Origin: Atopsyche davidsoni | Lineage: Eukaryota > Arthropoda > Insecta > Trichoptera > Hydrobiosidae | NCBI GenBank assembly: GCA_022113835.1 | Contig: JAILWY010000006.1 | Location: 9,842,501-9,906,500, forward strand | Length of the DNA stretch: 64,000 bases | Direction of reading: 5' to 3' | Shown here: piece by piece, positions 57,564 through 64,000 of the stretch | Numbering within the stretch: position 1 is the first letter of the stretch | Layout of the letters: every line of letters begins with the position of its first letter | The notes under the pieces: generated by a model | Told to the model about the DNA's origin: nothing | The model's input: the letters and a program-made list of their open reading frames with translations, nothing else | Databases searched by the model: none | Program-made: the position numbers and the translations under genes

Positions 57564-60500
57564 CGTAACTCTTAAAACTATTTTTAGATTGATAACCAAA
57601 ATAAAAACATATAAATTTACATCACCGTCTATTACAGGATTTCTTTAATTTTAATAATAAAGTAAATAAGTAATTTTCATATAAATGAAAAATTTAAATT
57701 TCGGAGATATATCAAGACACAGCTTCAATTACCTCTAAATGTTTCCTGTATATTGTGGTTTTAAACTTAACCTTTTCGTATATCTCTGTTTTTGAAAGTA
57801 AGTTACAAGATAAAAATGCTATAAGATAAAATTAAAAATTTATAATTAAATTAAAAATGTATTTTATTGTAATTACTCATTATTTTTTATTCCAGCTCGT
57901 ATATTAAACGTTTCAAAATCAGCACATTTAGGCATTAAGAATTAGAAATATCATATTTCTTCTGACTTTAAACAATGTGATATTTGACTAGTTATTAACT
58001 TTTAGTTACCACATATAAATTAGGTAAATAAATATTTAAATATACACTAGTTTGGTTTGAGATTATAAAAAAAAACTTATTTATTGCTGCAAATAAGGAA
58101 GAGTCTAATCAAACACGGCTAGTATTCATAAAGTAATATGTTTTTTTATAATATAATAAAACAAGCATAAAAAAAAAATTGTACTTGATTTGTAGTTAAT
58201 AATAATCAAGGTAATAAATTATTAGATAAAATAAAATGTTCGAATATAGATATGTAATAAACGAAAAGTATTTTAACATCCTTGAAATGCTTGCAAAACC
58301 TGACTATGTTTCTGATTAAAAATAATTTAAAAAATGCAAATGGAGATCAGACGTGCTATGTAGAATCAATTACTAAATAAAGTTTGAAAGAGACGTAAAA
58401 TTTACACCTGAGCATCTATAAAATATTTATATATTTAATATCTAATGATCCAATACCAAGTGCACTTGCATTTTTATCGGTGGGTTACGGATTAGATTCA
58501 TGTGAACAATCAAGATATTTAACAGAACCTTTTCATCTTACACCTTTCTATTGAGGAAATAGGTAAATCTTTTTCAATGGATACATTTCTTAACATCTTT
58601 TTTAAGCGTTTGTTATTGCAATAAATTCCACAACTGTGTTTTGCCAAAATTAAACCGACAAACATCAAACTAAGCATAATTTATCGCAAGTATGCAATAG
58701 CATATTTTTATTATCTTTCCATCGAAACGACTCGGTAAAATGTTTCATATTTTTTCGATTAATGTGACTTTTTATGTATTCCCCATACAGCAATCATATA
58801 ACTTTTACGTATAAAGTTATCGGCTGTTAATCCCAAAATATTCCGTTAAGCTGTTTTGACATCGACCGAAAACACTTTGCTAAATCTTTTAATTCCTTAA
58901 TATTAGAAGATAAGATTATTTATTGTGTTTTTATCGAGCAGCACTATCTGATATTTCAATTTCGTATTCAGTGAGTGAGTTTCCTACAAAACTATAAAAA
59001 AAATCATTACTGTCCATTTTGGGTAAAAATTAAATACACGGTGTTTCAAAGTCATGGTACCATAAAAAAGGCGTGGGAAAGCTTTAAATTTACGATAAAA
59101 TTCTAAGTAATTGATTTACACATGAGACAATAGAAAAAATCTTCAAAATAGTATAGCTATTGCGGCTTTTTGCTCTTACCTTAGCAAGGTTTTGAATTGT
59201 TTTATACATGTGTAGAACCAATCTTTTTTTTATTTTTGATATAAAAATGTGTTTACAATACAATTTTTTTTAACAATAAACCCATATTAGAGAGAAATAA
59301 GGATTTAATAAATATCTAATACGGTAGTATTATAAGCAAATTATCTAACATTTATTTGTACCAATTTTTACAGTTGCTAAGCAAAGTGTTACTGTATTAA
59401 TATAAAAGTTTTATTTCATAAAAAAAATAGTTTAATATTTGTATTGATTTAGTTTCATATTCTTCATAAAAGGTTATTTCAACATAAAGAGTTGACCTTT
59501 AGAAAACCCACGTCCGGTCGCATTTCGGGAACATTCTATTAAAAATGAACTGAAATATGTTTTAAAAGAAAGTAAACAAATACCCATTAACTGAGAGGTA
59601 TACGATATTACATGAAAACCAGAAATTATTTCAGTGAATATTAATATAATCAACTTCCTAGCCTATGGTAATATGACAGCCAATCTATAGGCTAAATTAC
59701 ATTGAATATCGATACATATCGATATAATACATGACATTTAAATTGGATATAAATGATGAATCGAATAATTTATTTTATATACAACCTTAATGCATGACAT
59801 TTATTTTCCATGTATATCATAAATTGTAATATTGACTAAACAAGTACATTTAGCCATTTGGACTTCTTATACTTATATTTATTTATAATCGGTTAAACCG
59901 CAGAGTACGGTCGCTATTTCAGAATATGCTTGAAAACCGGAAGCAGATAAACGATTTAATATTTCAAAGTCAATGTTGCACATCGATAATAAGGGAATAT
60001 GAATCATACGTCATACATTGTGTTGGATATACTTAGATTACATTAATTCCGGTACAAAAATAGATGTTTTATCAGAGATATCGCATATCGTGTAATTTGA
60101 ACCGTCGACGGGTTGTTACGCAATAGACACCGTCCTGAAAGGGTTAAGCTGTCCAGAAGATTTGTCGCATTCGACATGGATAAACATATTTATATATAAA
60201 ACCCCCTTTTATGTTACTAAGTATAAAATATATTTACTGACAAAAAGTATATATACAATAGCCTTATTGTCACTGTTAAATTAGGCAATGAGACTTGTAA
60301 CTTTAAACTCGGCGCGTCCGATAACGCTACATGCCTTATCTCGAATTGAGCAAAAAATAAATTAATGATTTGCATAATTCTAATCAAATATAAATACATT
60401 TTTTACAAATATTGATAAAACAATCCAGCCTAATGCTTTTATATAAATAGAATTAATACTTTGAATAAATAATGAAACAATCTCCACCTCTCTTGACATT

Positions 60501-60739
60501 GACATATTAATATGCAGTGAAAATCGTCCAACAAAATTCATTATCAATATTGAATAAACTTTTTAATTTTCGAGATAAAAAATGTACATTTCGTATCAAA
60601 ATCACACGAAATGCATACTTGTTTGAATACAACCTTATAATTAAAAGCATTGCAATAAAATTGACAAACGAACAGTAATTAGCTAATGGCATCCTCTTTT
60701 TATGGGATATTTTTTTTTGACGATTGCTCTGCTTCATGC
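55466..60739. other. AT-rich noncoding stretch
   Basis: No gene supported. (TA)n followed by a long T run lies at 57530-57561. Small frames at 60217-60399 and 60507-60899 have no recognisable product. Confidence 0.55.
57530..57561. repeat. (TA)n-(T)n microsatellite
   Basis: TA dinucleotides run directly into a T homopolymer of about 17. Confidence 0.9.
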
Positions 60740-63560
60740 TGTGACGATTCGTGAATTCGAAGCGTCGCAAATAATGAACTAGGTGATAATTCGAAGTTAT
60801 CTTGCGGGGCGCTATTTCAAACTTAGCGTGCAAAAAAAAACCGAGGGGCTTTAGGGGCTGGAGTCTTTCGCAGGAGAGAGGCCATGTCAAGTGCGCCACA
60901 CATGGTTGACATTATTTCTGGAATGTAGGGTCCCTTCGCAGGTAGAAAGTCAGCGGCTCGAGAGCGTCCGACGCGCAAAAATGGGCATTCAATCGTCATC
61001 GCCGGAGCAGACGGGTCCTTCTGGTGCAGAGGACAAAGGCGAGCAGTCACGTCCCGGATGAACGCGTCTCTTTCAAATACCAAATAATTAGATATTATTT
61101 CGAATCTTTAATTAAATGTAGATTCAGTGGTCAAGGGATGCTGCCGATCGGGGAGCTGGAACATCGAAGCAGACGGATGAGTTTCAATTTATTTTATATG
61201 CTGATTATTATGAACGCGACGGAGCCGACGTGCGTGTTATTACGTGTTATTTCTTCCAGCTTCGATATTCGATTAATGTAGTATTGTTAAGTAAGGTTAT
61301 AGGTTAATTTTAACTGTATTGAGTTCGTCCGCGGCGTCTTAATCCAGGGTAGATTTATAATTTACGTTATTATTATTTAACTCTACGGTCATATGATAGG
61401 CGTCTAAATTAGATCGTATTGCGTAATTTTATGGTATATTTAATTTGAGTTTATGTTAATTTTAAATGTTTAGGATGTACTTTTCTTACAGCAAATCTCA
61501 TTAGGGGCTTTCGATCGCTATTCACGGACCACCTGGGATCATTCAATTACCCTTATATTATTTTATATGCTCTGTATTTTACCTGGAGAAATACGCGATC
61601 GTGTAACCGAGTGGCTTACGTTTCTTCTAGCCGGGGGGAGGGGACCTGCGTACGGAAGCGTTTAAAGGATCTTATACTCACGCTATACGGTTGCGGCGGA
61701 CTTGGGTTTCGGATTATTATCGAGCGTCTATTGACATTAAGAAATATTTTATATTTTAGATATTTAAGCGTATTTTATTTTGAGTATTCGGGTAGTATAT
61801 ATTTTTTCCGCGGGCTTGTTGCGTTACGGCTGGGGCGCGGCGCCATTTTGTGTCCGTCTACGGTTGAATAGCCAGGGGAGTTGAGACGCTTAAGTCTGGG
61901 TTGTGTGTTGAACATAATAAGGGTATTTTAATTTGAATTGGCCAAGTTAGGGAGCGTGTATTATCAATGGTATTTTTATATGTAATAATTTTAAGAAATT
62001 AGTTAATAAGTCTTCGATTCTAGGATTGCCGAAGGGGAATTTTCTACCGTGTTTAGTAGTTTGAACTAGCTATAGGAATTTCATTACCTCTATTATTATG
62101 TTGTGTTTAGTATTAAATTTAGTACCCTGTATGTATTAGAGCGTAGCCGCTCAAATAATCTCCTGACACATAATATTACCACAATTTGGACACTCGCGGG
62201 TTCCGCCGAATTCGAATTAAGCCGCTAGATCGCGTTCTACTGGAACGGCCGTCATCCTGTAACGCTGATCTGAAACTCACAATCACTGAGTGAACCTGAT
62301 ATCAGGCGACAATCGGAGTGAAAGCCTCCAGTTCAGATTAGGGTGTATAGGGTTCTAACGGCCGTTGTGGAACAATAATTGATCTTCGGAGAAAACGGGA
62401 GCGTCCGAGTCGACCGTACCAAATTTTGTACTAACTGTAGAGAGTAAATTAGTTGCATTGAGGGCTGAGGAATTGAGTCTACAATACAGAAACAATCTCG
62501 TCATATCTCTAACTACGCAGAAAGGGCTAATTTCCCTTGTTCCAGAACATATAAATTACTCGGCGACACCGTCGTCCAACGTCCCAGATCATCCGGTGTC
62601 CTGCCTTTGGCGGCCCGCAACTTTAAAAATAAACACAAGGAGTTCTCTTCAGTTCGAGACGGATTGCAAGTCCTAACAAAATTGCAGCAGAAAATGTTTC
62701 TGTATTGACGGATTTCGTTTCCTTGACTCTCGTTCAGATTTGATTGATTGAATTCAGAGTAGATTCGTGTTCGTTTATACCGTTAAATGTTGGACAGAGG
62801 ACTCGCCCGTGTCATAAAGAGTACGCGGAATTAGATTGTCGAAAAAATTAGGGAGCGTTGGGTTGGCAGTCACTGTCCTGAGTGTTTGTACGTGTTGTAC
62901 ACAATACGAAACACTTAGGATACCTGAACTTGGGGATGGAAATGAGAGCTGCAGTTCTCAAAGGTGGCCAATATCGCGAAAAAAGATTTACCTCAATCAA
63001 ACAATTCTGAACCACTAGTTTTAAGTTAACTCTTGTTTTAAAAGTTTTCAGGAAAATTATTACTAGGAATTTTATAACGTTCGCGTCTAATTTAATTAAG
63101 GTTTTTGTATTTATATTTTTTAGCTTAGGCAGGGGGTGGAATCACCACAATGTGTAGGCTGTTCAATGTTTTTATTCAATAACTCGTGTATTTTTGTACA
63201 CCAAGATTTGTATTTTAGCAGTTGCTATCCGAAATCACTGTAAGACTATTCATGTATATATCAGCATTTGCACTATTCGAGAAAGCAGACATATCTGGAA
63301 CGTTTTTCTAGGGCCCCGTTAGTAAAAGGAAGCCTCCGTTTTTAAATTTGCGACATTGTATTTCATTTAGTGGTTTTTTTAGCAGCAATAAATACGTTAT
63401 TTGTATAAGCATAAATAAAGGTAAACATCGAGAGCGAGCTATCACCTAAGTCAACAGACCGAGAGGCGACCGATAGGGGGTTTATCTTCGTTTGAAGCGA
63501 CACGTTAGCGCTATTAGTGATAATGTGCCGCTAATGAAACTGTCTACTTGCATATCAATA
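60740..63560. other. 2.8-kb CpG-richer block of unknown origin
   Basis: The texture changes sharply: many CpGs, G runs and mixed sequence, then a return to AT-rich DNA near 63560. There is no long ORF on either strand. Open frames such as minus 60823-61083, plus 61611-61871 and plus 62458-62676 start with non-ATG codons and are unrecognised. Two AATAAA sequences lie near the right end (63387-63392 and 63414-63419). Options are a long noncoding transcript or 5'-UTR block of a plus-strand gene, or a noncoding part (long LTR or UTR) of an LTR element. I found no TG...CA ends or repeat pairs to prove the latter. Confidence 0.4.
60981..61061 (+). CDS. candidate 26-aa ORF with strong start context, possibly a first coding exon
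   Basis: CAAAAATGG is a good initiation context. The product starts MGIQSSSPEQ, an N-myristoylation-like MGxxxS start, and continues Gly/Ser/Glu-rich to a stop at 61059-61061. The frame is also open upstream to a TAG near 60850. It could be a start exon of a larger gene, a short upstream ORF, or chance in GC-richer DNA. Not recognised. Confidence 0.18.
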   Translation: MGIQSSSPEQTGPSGAEDKGEQSRPG

Positions 63561-63740
63561 TTGTAACAAATCCGATGTTTGATATTTCAATTATAATTTC
63601 AAAAACACCGGGTGATTCAGACTTGTTGCAATCTTTTCAATCGGACATTTTTTTTTGATGATTTTTTTCTTGGGAGCTGTGTGGCTATTACTGGGATTAT
63701 CTTTAGAGATTAGAATGCTTATATCATGTCATGTTAGTTT
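63561..63740. other. transition to AT-rich DNA
   Basis: No gene or repeat supported. Confidence 0.4.
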
Positions 63741-63850
63741 AGAGCGGTGCTTCTCAAAGTGGTCCTTGGGATCATTCAGGGGGTACTTAGAAAATTTAAA
63801 TTGATTTGGAGGTCCCTGAATAATGACAGGGGGTCCGCGCAAGGTTTAAT
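63741..63850 (+). mobile_element. probable hAT-type element, left end
   Basis: AGAGCGGTGCTTCTCAAAGTGGTCC resembles, in pieces, the terminal inverted repeats of hAT elements (consensus style CAG-GGTTCTCAAA), followed by typical GGGGGTACTTAG and GGGGGTCCGCG words. The matching right end is not in the remaining 150 bases, so the element is either cut by the window edge or truncated. No transposase is visible. Confidence 0.45.
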
Positions 63851-64000
63851 ATAAAATAAAAAAATTGTGACACATTTTTATTTATGGAAGTAAAAATAAA
63901 TAACAATGAATACATTATTAGCGATTTTTACGTCCTAAGTAAAATATAAATATAGACAGGTGCATAAAATACAAGTAATTACAGGCATCGCGGTTAGTCA

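Overview
The window is AT-rich, intron- or intergenic-type DNA from an invertebrate animal, most likely an arthropod. The grounds are strong A+T bias with long A and T runs, many AT/AC microsatellites, decayed eukaryotic transposons, an LTR retrotransposon, and no operons or dense ORFs. I found no complete, recognisable host gene, no rRNA gene, no intact tRNA gene and no CRISPR array. The confident content is mobile-element and repeat DNA.

Layout. 1-1850: the 5' part of a Ty3/gypsy-like LTR retrotransposon on the minus strand. It has a 326-bp LTR, a primer-binding site, a SAP-domain/zinc-knuckle gag, and a protease frame that overlaps gag in the -1 frame and runs off the left edge. 1851-24255: almost featureless AT-rich DNA with a few hairpins, microsatellites, a tRNA-like remnant and small CpG-richer patches. 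24256-25604: a cluster of GC-richer sequence with a broken coding remnant, a 14-bp inverted repeat, an E-box and two small ORFs. 25605-43146: mostly empty, apart from a 230-bp-class palindrome (30920-31142) carrying hammerhead-ribozyme-like cores and several GC-richer patches. 43147-46278: a hairpin with hammerhead-like features, then two separate degenerate tandem arrays. 46560-47090: a promoter-like CpG-rich patch with a possible minus-strand first exon. 49477-51678: a 2.2-kb DNA transposon with perfect 14-bp terminal inverted repeats and a transposase gene broken by stops and frameshifts. 54727-54996: a second, almost perfect copy of the palindromic element. 60740-63560: a 2.8-kb CpG-richer block of unknown origin. 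About 63741-63850: one end of a probable hAT-type element.

The most interesting signal is the palindromic family at 30.9 and 54.8 kb. Each copy is an inverted duplication whose arms can be laid out as a type-I hammerhead: stem I, CTGATGA, stem II, GAAA, a minimal stem III and a GTA cleavage triplet. One extra U lies before stem II. The two copies also share a flank on one side only, so they are copies of one mobile family. Hammerhead cores of this kind are known from Penelope-like retroelements and retrozymes; placing these copies there is my inference. Elsewhere I give low-confidence candidate ORFs and CpG-rich patches, and say plainly when nothing is recognised.
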